From Sphingobacterium sp. SYP-B4668 (GTDB lineage: Bacteria > Bacteroidota > Bacteroidia > Sphingobacteriales > Sphingobacteriaceae): 64,000 bases of DNA. Positions 35,205 through 42,455 of this stretch are shown here, piece after piece. The notes under the pieces were generated by a model. The model saw only the letters and a list, made by a program, of their open reading frames with translations. It ran no database searches and was not told the DNA's origin. Both the position numbers and the translations under genes were made by a program. The stretch spans positions 3,162,001 through 3,226,000 of the forward strand of contig NZ_CP115483.1 of NCBI RefSeq assembly GCF_027627455.1, in the 5' to 3' direction. How positions within the stretch are numbered: the first letter of the stretch is position 1; every line of letters begins with the position of its first letter.

Positions 35205-36613
35205 TGCGCAATAAATTTAGGATGAATCAGGTTTTCGATTGAGTAAACCTCTTCCCACTTGGCCTGACTGATCAATTTACGTTCGATTACAACAATCTCA
35301 TATATGGATTTCCCTGTTTTTAAGGCCTCTTTTGCAATAGACGAGCACTCCTCATAGCCCAAAATTGGGTTTAATTGGGTGACAATACCAATGCTTTGCA
35401 TCACCATATTTTTGCTATGTTCGACATTTGCCGTAATCCCAACAATACACTTGTCTTTAAGAGTACGGCAAGCCTTTGTCAGATACTGTAAAGACGTAAA
35501 CAGTGCCATTCCAATTACCGGTTCCATTACATTGAGCTGCAATTGACCAGCTTCTGCAGCCATCGTGACCGTCAGATCTGCTCCTATCACATAGTAGCAG
35601 GTCTGGTTCATCACCTCTGGTATTACCGGATTCACCTTTCCAGGCATAATAGAAGAGCCAGGTTGCATCGCCGGTAAATTTATTTCATTAAGGCCGCAAC
35701 GTGGACCACTACTCAATAGCCGCAAATCATTACAGATTTTGCTGAGCTTTATAGCATTACGCTTGAGTGTGCCACTAAGCTGGACTAAGGCACCGGTATC
35801 ATAAGTCGCTTCAATCAAATCTGCCGCCAGCACCACCGGCACCTGGCTAATATCGGCTAAATACTTGACACACAGCTGGGCATATCCCTCAGGCGCATTG
35901 ACCCCCGTACCAATAGCCGTTGCCCCCATATTTACTTCCGTGATCAATTGCGAGGCTTCTCGAATACGCATCACATCTTCTCCCAATGTGGTCGCAAATG
36001 CATTGAACTCCTGCTCCAAAGTCATGGGTACAGCATCCTGCAATTGTGTACGGCCCATCTTTAAAATACCTTCAAATTCTTTCCCTTTTTTATAAAAAGC
36101 AACCTGCAATTCTTCCAACGCAAGTGAATAGGAGGCTATCTTAAGATATATTGCAATTCGAAAAGCAGATGGATAGGCATCATTGGTACTTTGCGACAGG
36201 TTAACGTCATTATTCGGATGTAGATACTTGTATTCTCCTTTTTGATGCCCCAAGTATTCCAATCCCAGATTCGCGATTACTTCGTTTGCATTCATATTGG
36301 TAGAAGTCCCCGCTCCCCCCTGTATCAGATCGCTTACAAACTGGTCTACAAATTCACCCGCAATCAATCTATCACAAGCATAAGCAATAGCTTCGGCTTT
36401 CTTGGCATCCAGGATTCCCAAATCCCGATTCGCCAATGCTGCGGCCTTCTTGACATAGCCAAACGCTTTTATAAATAGAGGTTCACTGCCGATCGATATA
36501 CCCGTTATATCAAAATTCTCCTTAGCGCGCATTGTCTGCACACCGTAATAGCAGTCGTTGCTAATCTCCTTTTCTCCTAAAAAATCATGTTCAATTCTAA
36601 AAGATGTCATCAT
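35201..36613 (-). CDS. aspA: Aspartate ammonia-lyase (aspartase)
   Basis: A 470-residue member of the fumarase/aspartase superfamily (E. coli AspA has 478). The signature GSSIMPGKVNPVIPE with the catalytic serine loop lies at about residue 318; GTSTNMNANEVIAN and GRTQLQDAVPMTLEQEF are the other two active-site regions. The start of the protein (FRIEHDFLGEKEISNDCYYGVQTMRAKENF) is that of aspartases. It deaminates L-aspartate to fumarate and ammonia. First gene of an operon with the C4-dicarboxylate transporter. Confidence 0.93.
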   Translation of the reverse strand: MMTSFRIEHDFLGEKEISNDCYYGVQTMRAKENFDITGISIGSEPLFIKAFGYVKKAAALANRDLGILDAKKAEAIAYACDRLIAGEFVDQFVSDLIQGGAGTSTNMNANEVIANLGLEYLGHQKGEYKYLHPNNDVNLSQSTNDAYPSAFRIAIYLKIASYSLALEELQVAFYKKGKEFEGILKMGRTQLQDAVPMTLEQEFNAFATTLGEDVMRIREASQLITEVNMGATAIGTGVNAPEGYAQLCVKYLADISQVPVVLAADLIEATYDTGALVQLSGTLKRNAIKLSKICNDLRLLSSGPRCGLNEINLPAMQPGSSIMPGKVNPVIPEVMNQTCYYVIGADLTVTMAAEAGQLQLNVMEPVIGMALFTSLQYLTKACRTLKDKCIVGITANVEHSKNMVMQSIGIVTQLNPILGYEECSSIAKEALKTGKSIYEIVVIERKLISQAKWEEVYSIENLIHPKFIAQ

Positions 36614-37170
36614 ATTTTTATTTAGTGGTTATACTAGTTCATCCATCGATACCTTAAAGAAATCCTGTACGTAGGTCTCTTCTCTAACAGCTATCTAGGA
36701 TAAGTCCTTGACATTAGACCTTTCAGCGACGGTGGAGCAAAGAATTAGAGCAATTCGTCTACACCAAGGCACCTCTTGTCATTTATGGTGCAAGATAATG
36801 AAATAATAGACACCTCCATCCAACTACTCAATTACTCCCGTATTACTTCATCCAAGTACCGTATTCCAAAATCTAAAATCACCCGCTCAATAGGGTTAAG
36901 ATTAACCTTATCCATTCCCTTTTTTAAGTCCCATCCCTCAGCACATTTTGCCATTTGCTGCAAGTTTTCATTAAGTTATGCTAGACATGGATTTGATTAT
37001 TTAATTTATTTTCAGTATATTACAAAATTACTAAAGCATATACTAAGACAGCATACCAGTAGTGAAAACTCAAGCTGTTCATTAAAAGCTATCTCAGAGT
37101 GGTGGTTCCGATATATCGTATAGCGGACAAGCTATTCATTATTCATTATTTAAAATCATATCATTTCATT
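36614..37170. other. Non-coding region upstream of aspA
   Basis: I see no credible gene; a 115-codon plus-strand frame (36776-37123) has no protein-like features. A short inverted repeat GGTTAA-GA-TTAACC lies at 36894-36907. The aspA promoter should be near 36620-36700 but no clear element is found. Confidence 0.3.
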
Positions 37171-37452
37171 ATGAAGAACAACGTTATGGTCAACTATCCA
37201 AAAGCGACCTCCAGTCCCGTAAATGTATCCTACAGCATCAGCAAGCAGGGCAATCTTAAAACAATCACCTGTGCCGTGGCCAATACCGAGGCCGTTCCCG
37301 CTTGGTTGGAATTGCGAAAATTTGAGCTCATAGGGATTAAGTCCAACGAGACTTATGACCTTCTATTTGAACAACGTAAGTATGAGAAAAATTTAGATAC
37401 CATATTGTTTATGGATAAGGTATTTGAGAAAATAATTGCTTCGGCCAACTAG
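37171..37452 (+). CDS. Small hypothetical protein (93 residues)
   Basis: The start ATG at 37171 (KNNVMVNYPKA) is preferred over an upstream in-frame GTG-type start. The protein is soluble with alternating strands (NVSYSISKQGNLKTITCAVANTEAVPAWLELRKFELIGI) and a helical tail (LDTILFMDKVFEKIIASAN). No family recognised. It lies 174 bases before arsR in the same direction but is separated by the ArsR operator, so it is probably independent. Confidence 0.55.
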   Translation: MKNNVMVNYPKATSSPVNVSYSISKQGNLKTITCAVANTEAVPAWLELRKFELIGIKSNETYDLLFEQRKYEKNLDTILFMDKVFEKIIASAN

Positions 37453-37599
37453 TCTTCTCCCTTTCCGTCAGATACATTTGTCCCCCACCGTCTAATTGAA
37501 TCATCACGGCAAAGTCACAAATAACTATCTTCAATACAATTTCATCCACCTCCTCTTTTTTTTTAAAAAAATAGTAGAATAGAAAATATATTAATCGTA

Positions 37600-37611
37600 A
37601 TATTGCAATAT
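37600..37611. promoter_or_regulatory. ArsR operator upstream of arsR
   Basis: ATATTGCAATAT is a perfect palindrome 15 bases before the arsR ATG. The stretch CGTAATATTGCAATATA around it recurs with two changes before the next gene (38076-38092). Two copies at the two promoters of one operon point to a site of the ArsR protein. Confidence 0.6.
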
Positions 37612-37625
37612 AATAATCGATCACT

Positions 37626-37955
37626 ATGGGCATCACCAAAACCGAGATATTCAATGAACAGCAAAATAGGCTTGCAGTTACCCTTAAAGCGTTGGCACAT
37701 CCTGCTCGCATTGCCATCATACAATATATCCTCAAGCAGGATGCCTGTATCTGTAACGATCTCGTTGAAGAATTAGGTCTGGCGCAGGCAACCATTTCAC
37801 AACACCTCCGCGAGCTGAAGAACATCGGCATCATCAAGGGAAGCATAGCGGGTACCAGCGTATGCTACTGTATCGATGAGACCGTTTGGTTTCAAATCAA
37901 GAGAGAATTAAATGAATTTTTTGGCGATAAGGTCAGTACGAACACCTGTTGTTAG
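37626..37955 (+). CDS. arsR: ArsR family metal(loid)-responsive repressor
   Basis: A 109-residue winged-helix repressor. The wHTH spans about residues 15-85 (LKALAHPARIAIIQYIL, DLVEELGLAQATISQHLRELKNIGIIKG). Thiols that may bind arsenite or a metal are ACIC before the recognition region, CYC further on and a terminal CC. It likely represses this operon by binding the palindromes at 37600-37611 and 38077-38086. It is followed by DUF6428 and an arsenate reductase-like gene, the usual Bacteroidota arsenic order. Confidence 0.88.
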   Translation: MGITKTEIFNEQQNRLAVTLKALAHPARIAIIQYILKQDACICNDLVEELGLAQATISQHLRELKNIGIIKGSIAGTSVCYCIDETVWFQIKRELNEFFGDKVSTNTCC

Positions 37956-38076
37956 TCGATAGGGATGATTACTACTTCACTAAACAACTCGTCTCGATTT
38001 ATTTAGCTTGTCGTCAACTTATAGGAGACAGCTTTTATTAGGATTACTGATCATATTTTTTTCGAACCAATACATC

Positions 38077-38086
38077 GCAATATTGC
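38077..38086. promoter_or_regulatory. Second ArsR operator, before the DUF6428 gene
   Basis: GCAATATTGC is a perfect palindrome; the wider CGCAATATTGCATTATA matches the site before arsR with two differences. It lies 24 bases before the DUF6428 start codon, in the 155-base gap after arsR. Confidence 0.55.
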
Positions 38087-38110
38087 ATTATACAAATAAA
38101 TAAAGACACC

Positions 38111-38578
38111 ATGAAATTATCCGAAATCAAACAATTACTGCCCCTTTTGGACAATGTTGCCTTTCAACTAGAAGACGGCACATACGTACCTGAGCATTTC
38201 CATGTCACCGAAGTAGGTATGATTATCAAAAGTTTCATAGACTGTGGCGGAATCATTCGCCAGGAGAAAGCCGTTAATTTCCAACTATGGAATGCAGATG
38301 ACTACGAGCATAGACTCAAGCCTGGTAAACTGCTTGCTATCATTGAACTCTCCGAACAGAAGCTTGGTATAGAAGATGCGGACATTGAGGTCGAATATCA
38401 AAGCAACACCATCGGCAAATACGACCTGGAGTTCAACGGTAGCCACTTCATCTTACGAAATAAGACGACGGCCTGCTTGGCTCAAGACGCTTGCGGCATC
38501 CCCCCCTCCAAGACACAGGCTGAACTTTCCATCCTTCCAAGCACTGGCAGCTGCACCCCGGGCTCTGGATGTTGCTAA
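38111..38578 (+). CDS. DUF6428 family protein with cysteine-rich tail
   Basis: A 155-residue protein found in Bacteroidota arsenic operons between arsR and the reductase gene. The body (about residues 1-115) is mixed alpha/beta (MKLSEIKQLLPLLDNVAFQLEDG, VPEHFHVTEVGMIIKSFIDCGG). The tail carries several thiols (CLAQDACG and a final GSCTPGSGCC), a likely binding site for arsenite or another soft metal. Its function is not established. It ends 22 bases before the next gene. Confidence 0.8.
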   Translation: MKLSEIKQLLPLLDNVAFQLEDGTYVPEHFHVTEVGMIIKSFIDCGGIIRQEKAVNFQLWNADDYEHRLKPGKLLAIIELSEQKLGIEDADIEVEYQSNTIGKYDLEFNGSHFILRNKTTACLAQDACGIPPSKTQAELSILPSTGSCTPGSGCC

Positions 38579-38600
38579 TCTGATTATACAATAGCAAAAG

Positions 38601-39239
38601 ATGTTTCCTCAACTAAATCAAACCATCAGCAAAATACTTCACATGTCTATTGCTGATGGTCGAAAAGAAATGCTACGTCCCTTGGCCGATTACATCCAGT
38701 ACCAACTCGATAGTAATCAAGATGCGCGCATCCATTTCATTTGCACCCACAATTCCAGACGTAGTCAGTTCGCGCAGATTTGGGCTCAAACCGCAGCACA
38801 GTATTACGGCGTCCCTGCCGTATACTGTTATTCAGGTGGCACTGAAGAGACCGTATTGTTTTCAGCGGTCAGAGACACGCTAAGTGTCCAAGGCTTTGAA
38901 ATACACATGCTGGCACACGGGGCCAATCCAATTCATTACATCAAATCTGACCCCAATACCGCCCCCATCATTGGATTCTCCAAAAAGTACGACCACCCTT
39001 TCAACCCTTTGTCTCACTTCGCTGCCGTAATGACCTGCTCCGCAGCAGATGCTGGCTGCCCCTTCGTTGTTGGAGCTGATGGTCGATTTCCCATCACTTT
39101 CGAAGACCCCAAAGTTTCGGATGACACTGCTCAGCAATCAACAGTCTATCAAAACTGTAGCCAACAGATTGCCGCCGAAATGTTTTACATATTTTCACAG
39201 ATTATACCCGTACCATGCAGCCCTGGCTCCCATTCTTAG
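38601..39239 (+). CDS. Arsenate reductase-like low-molecular-weight phosphatase
   Basis: A 212-residue protein of the low-molecular-weight tyrosine phosphatase/ArsC fold. The P-loop CTHNSRRSQ (CX5R) lies at about residues 48-56, and the DPKVSDDTAQ segment near residue 170 supplies the conserved DP acid. The family reduces arsenate to arsenite with thioredoxin. The insertions of this longer Bacteroidota type contain further cysteines (MTCSAADAGCPF). No ACR3 or ArsB efflux gene follows; the next gene converges 12 bases away, so an exporter must be encoded elsewhere. Confidence 0.85.
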   Translation: MFPQLNQTISKILHMSIADGRKEMLRPLADYIQYQLDSNQDARIHFICTHNSRRSQFAQIWAQTAAQYYGVPAVYCYSGGTEETVLFSAVRDTLSVQGFEIHMLAHGANPIHYIKSDPNTAPIIGFSKKYDHPFNPLSHFAAVMTCSAADAGCPFVVGADGRFPITFEDPKVSDDTAQQSTVYQNCSQQIAAEMFYIFSQIIPVPCSPGSHS

Positions 39240-39251
39240 GTCGTTATCGTA

Positions 39252-39611
39252 TTAGTTGGACTTACTCCCCCAAGCCTCTTCTATAGATTCGACAAAATAG
39301 ATTTGGCCTTGCTTATTGCTTTCGTAAATAAAATCCCGCAAAGCCTGACTTTCAAATTTGGCAAAATCCCCTACGATAGCCAATTGAATACCGTACTGAG
39401 CAAATTTTTGTAAAATATCACCTGCTATTTTGGTTTTTAGGTCAAAGAAGCCCGGCGTTACCTGCTCTTCTTTGACCATCACCTTATACACATCCAGGTA
39501 TCCCGTATTACCGATGATATCCAAGGCATCATCGACGTTGGATAGGACAATGCCGTCCGCAACTACCTCCACCATTTTTACCCCATTGATCTCTTTTATT
39601 TGTAAATCCAT
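39252..39611 (-). CDS. DUF4180 family protein
   Basis: A 119-residue protein matching the DUF4180 pattern: NGVKMVEVVADGIVLSNVDDALDIIGN, then FFDLKTKIAGDILQKFAQYGIQLAIVGDF and LRDFIYESNKQGQIYFV. The beta/alpha layout resembles STAS-like small domains. Function unknown. Cytoplasmic, single gene, converging with the arsenate reductase-like gene. Confidence 0.85.
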   Translation of the reverse strand: MDLQIKEINGVKMVEVVADGIVLSNVDDALDIIGNTGYLDVYKVMVKEEQVTPGFFDLKTKIAGDILQKFAQYGIQLAIVGDFAKFESQALRDFIYESNKQGQIYFVESIEEAWGSKSN

Positions 39612-39938
39612 TTGCTTATTTTCCTTTAATTAAATTCCTTTTTTTCGAAGACCGACTTTCCCCTACCTCTCCATTTAGCAATATTTCATTTCGCCCCCCG
39701 TCTTCCCCCATCCTAACCAATCACTTTCTATTTTTAATCCTGATGCCCTAAAAATAGACAACAAATCACACAATCAAGAGTTTCATGCCCTCTTTTTCCA
39801 TTCGTATACACAGCACCACCCTATTCTCTCAAGAATATATTCACACCTGTTTTCACAAATCGCTCCTATTTTTAAAAAAAATAAGTGTCTCGGTAAGTAG
39901 TTGGGCAATTTCTATTGTCTATACTAAAAACACGATAT
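39612..39938. other. Non-coding region upstream of murQ
   Basis: These 327 bases between the divergent DUF4180 and murQ genes contain no gene. I found no perfect promoter element and no clear palindrome. Confidence 0.3.
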
Positions 39939-40757
39939 ATGATGGGATACACAGAACAAGACTCGGCCTACACCAATTTAGAGAACAAGTCTACCGAAGA
40001 ATTACTTTTAGGAATAAATGAAGTCGATCAGCAGATCGCTGCTATCGTCCAAGGTTGTATCCCCGCTCTTATTCCACTCGTCGATTCCATTGTGCAGGGA
40101 ATTAAACAAGGCGGGCGCCTCATCTATATCGGAGCAGGTAGTAGTGGGCGCTTGGGAGTGTTGGATGCCTCCGAATGTCCACCAACATTCGGAGTTCCTT
40201 ACAGCATGGTGCACGGTTTGATTGCCGGTGGAGATGACGCGATTCGATACGCCGTCGAAAATGCGGAGGATAATCTAGAAGCTGGTTGGACTACCCTCCA
40301 ACAGATGCAGCTTCACCCGCAAGATGTTATCGTCGGCATTTCAGCCTCGGGTACCACGCCCTATGTGCATAGCACTTTAGCGCATGCCAGAGCTTTCAAT
40401 TTGACAACCGGATGCATCGTATGTAATCTTCAAAGTTCCATTGCCCAGGTGGCAGACTTTCCGGTAGAGATGAATACCGGTCCAGAGTTCTTAACAGGTT
40501 CTACCCGAATGAAAGCAGGAACTGCTCAAAAAATGGTTTTGAATATGCTAAGTACCTCCGTAATGATTAAATTGGGAAAAGTTTATGGCAATAAGATGAT
40601 AGACATGCGAATTGCCAATGACAAATTGAGAGAGCGAGCGATTCGCATGCTGGTACAGGAGACTTCCTGTTCCGAAGCCATTGCCACATCCCTGCTCTCC
40701 AAATACAAAAGTGTACGTGCAGTGCTCGAAAACTTAAAAACAGAATCAACATCATAA
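39939..40757 (+). CDS. murQ: N-acetylmuramic acid 6-phosphate etherase
   Basis: 272 residues from the ATG at 39939 (a second ATG follows at once); an earlier TTG in frame is less likely. MurQ cleaves the lactyl ether of MurNAc-6-phosphate to GlcNAc-6-phosphate and D-lactate in cell-wall recycling. SIS-domain motifs are IYIGAGSSGRLGVLDASECPPT at about 62-83 and GISASGTTPYV at about 127-137. The catalytic region GPEFLTGSTRMKAGTAQKMVLN follows at about 183-204. It lies only 10 bases before an ECF sigma gene, so it probably shares its transcript with a TonB-receptor signalling system. Confidence 0.94.
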   Translation: MMGYTEQDSAYTNLENKSTEELLLGINEVDQQIAAIVQGCIPALIPLVDSIVQGIKQGGRLIYIGAGSSGRLGVLDASECPPTFGVPYSMVHGLIAGGDDAIRYAVENAEDNLEAGWTTLQQMQLHPQDVIVGISASGTTPYVHSTLAHARAFNLTTGCIVCNLQSSIAQVADFPVEMNTGPEFLTGSTRMKAGTAQKMVLNMLSTSVMIKLGKVYGNKMIDMRIANDKLRERAIRMLVQETSCSEAIATSLLSKYKSVRAVLENLKTESTS

Positions 40758-40767
40758 ATTCAGATAG

Positions 40768-41382
40768 ATGAATGACCAATCCCATGTGCTCACCCAGCTA
40801 TTGCATGCCATTGCTGATGAAGATAAGGACGCATTCAACCGCCTCCATCAGCTCTATTTCATTCGCCTCAGACGATTTGCATACTCTTTCCTCAAGCAAG
40901 AAGAGCTTGCAGAGGAGATTACCGCCGATCTTTTTATACACATTTGGCTAAAAAAAGAGACGTTGACCAGAATCGAGCACCCTCAAATCTATCTTTACAC
41001 AGCCATCAAGAATCAATGTCTGAATGCCTTAAAAAAGAACAGTAATCGGAAGAATGAACCAATCACGGAGCGAGACCATGATAGAGCAACGATGAGTGAT
41101 ACACCCATCCAACAATTAGAAAACAAGGAATTGATGTTGTATCTAGATGCCATCATTTCAACACTACCTGAGCAGAGACGACTTATATTTAGGCTCGTAA
41201 AAGATGAAGGTATGAAACACAAAGACGTGGCTTCTCTACTCGATATATCGGTAAGAACTGTCGAAAATCAGCTCTATAAAGCGATTAAGTATCTCGCCGA
41301 AAAGGTGGAGATGTACCTACAGAAAAGCCCCTATCCCGAATTAAAAAACAACAGGCAGCAGCTCCTTTCTCTCTTATTCTAA
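40768..41382 (+). CDS. RNA polymerase ECF sigma factor
   Basis: A 204-residue ECF sigma factor. Region 2 is at about 25-95 (FNRLHQLYFIRLRRFAYSFLKQ, AEEITADLFIHIWLKK, YLYTAIKNQCLNALKK), and region 4 at about 130-185 (LPEQRRLIFRLVKDEGMKHKDV, SVRTVENQLYKAIKYL). It is followed by a FecR gene (40 bases) and a TonB-dependent receptor, and should drive that receptor's expression. Directly behind murQ. Confidence 0.93.
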   Translation: MNDQSHVLTQLLHAIADEDKDAFNRLHQLYFIRLRRFAYSFLKQEELAEEITADLFIHIWLKKETLTRIEHPQIYLYTAIKNQCLNALKKNSNRKNEPITERDHDRATMSDTPIQQLENKELMLYLDAIISTLPEQRRLIFRLVKDEGMKHKDVASLLDISVRTVENQLYKAIKYLAEKVEMYLQKSPYPELKNNRQQLLSLLF

Positions 41383-41422
41383 ACACAACGGAAACCACAG
41401 AGCCGTACAAACTGACACGACA

Positions 41423-42445
41423 ATGGACAAAAGTGATTTTTTAAAGATGCTGACCAAGAAATTGACAACTGGCCTATCTCGACAGGAGCAGGTTGACTAC
41501 GATATCTATTTGCAGCAGCACAGTGACTATAATCAAGTAGAGCAGATTATTCAGCAATACTACACCAATACCTTTTCGGCAGAGGAGCCAAGTGCTCAAC
41601 AACGTCACCTTGAAGACATCTGGTTGAAACTAGATTCTCCTACCCTAACGACGCAAAAGCCAAATCCTCCTTTGATTAAGTCTCGGTGGATGGCCCTATT
41701 CGGCGTAGCCGCAGCTTGTTGCCTTATCCTCGGTATAGGCTACTATTTACTCCAAGGATCCAAACCCTTAAATCCAGTAGATCAAATACTATCTGAGTCC
41801 ATAGTTTCTACCAATCAAAAGCTACTTGTCCCCATGATAGATGGCAGTGTCGTGACCTTAGATCCCGACTCCCGACTCGACTACAATGAAGCTTTTGGCG
41901 TAGAAAAGAGGCAAGCCAAATTAAGTGGATCCGCCCATTTCAACGTCATGAGCAATGCCGACATCCCACTTCACATCCAAGTAGCAGACTACCTCGTCAC
42001 CGTAAAAGGTACATCCTTTTACATTCGTGAAGACAAAGCCAACGACGGGTACGAGCTAATACTCTTCCACGGAAAAGTCGAACTCGCGACTCGGCATGAG
42101 CCAGCAAAAGTACGCAAGATACGTCCCAATCAAAGCGTTCGATGGGGCAAGGATACCCAAGATATTGCCCAGCTGATTATTACTGACCTCGATTCCCAAG
42201 TGATTATTCAGAAGCAAGAGCGACTCCAAGACTCCATTGTATTTCAAAAACAGAAGTTCGAAGATTTAGTAATAAAGCTATCTGACATCTATAAAGTAAA
42301 ATTTATAATCGAGAATGAACAGCTGCGCAAAAAGCGCTTTAGCGGAATGATTCGAAAAGTCCCACTTCAGGAACTGATGCACATACTAGAAACGGCCTAC
42401 CCTTTCGAGTATAAAATTCAAGATAGCATTGTCATTATTCGATAA
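41423..42445 (+). CDS. FecR family anti-sigma factor
   Basis: A 340-residue membrane regulator. The cytoplasmic part covers about 1-90; one membrane helix (WMALFGVAAACCLILGIGYYLL) follows. The periplasmic FecR domain carries LLVPMIDGSVVTLDPDSRLDYNE and AKLSGSAHFNVMSNADIPLHIQV, and the C-terminal DUF4974 domain ends FEYKIQDSIVIIR. It transmits the signal from the receptor encoded 10 bases downstream to the ECF sigma factor encoded upstream. Confidence 0.92.
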   Translation: MDKSDFLKMLTKKLTTGLSRQEQVDYDIYLQQHSDYNQVEQIIQQYYTNTFSAEEPSAQQRHLEDIWLKLDSPTLTTQKPNPPLIKSRWMALFGVAAACCLILGIGYYLLQGSKPLNPVDQILSESIVSTNQKLLVPMIDGSVVTLDPDSRLDYNEAFGVEKRQAKLSGSAHFNVMSNADIPLHIQVADYLVTVKGTSFYIREDKANDGYELILFHGKVELATRHEPAKVRKIRPNQSVRWGKDTQDIAQLIITDLDSQVIIQKQERLQDSIVFQKQKFEDLVIKLSDIYKVKFIIENEQLRKKRFSGMIRKVPLQELMHILETAYPFEYKIQDSIVIIR

Positions 42446-42455
42446 TACAGCCAAC

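Noticed and set aside
36776..37123. A 115-codon plus-strand frame as a gene
   Set aside because: The translation has no protein-like pattern, no signal and no good start; it lies in the aspA upstream region.
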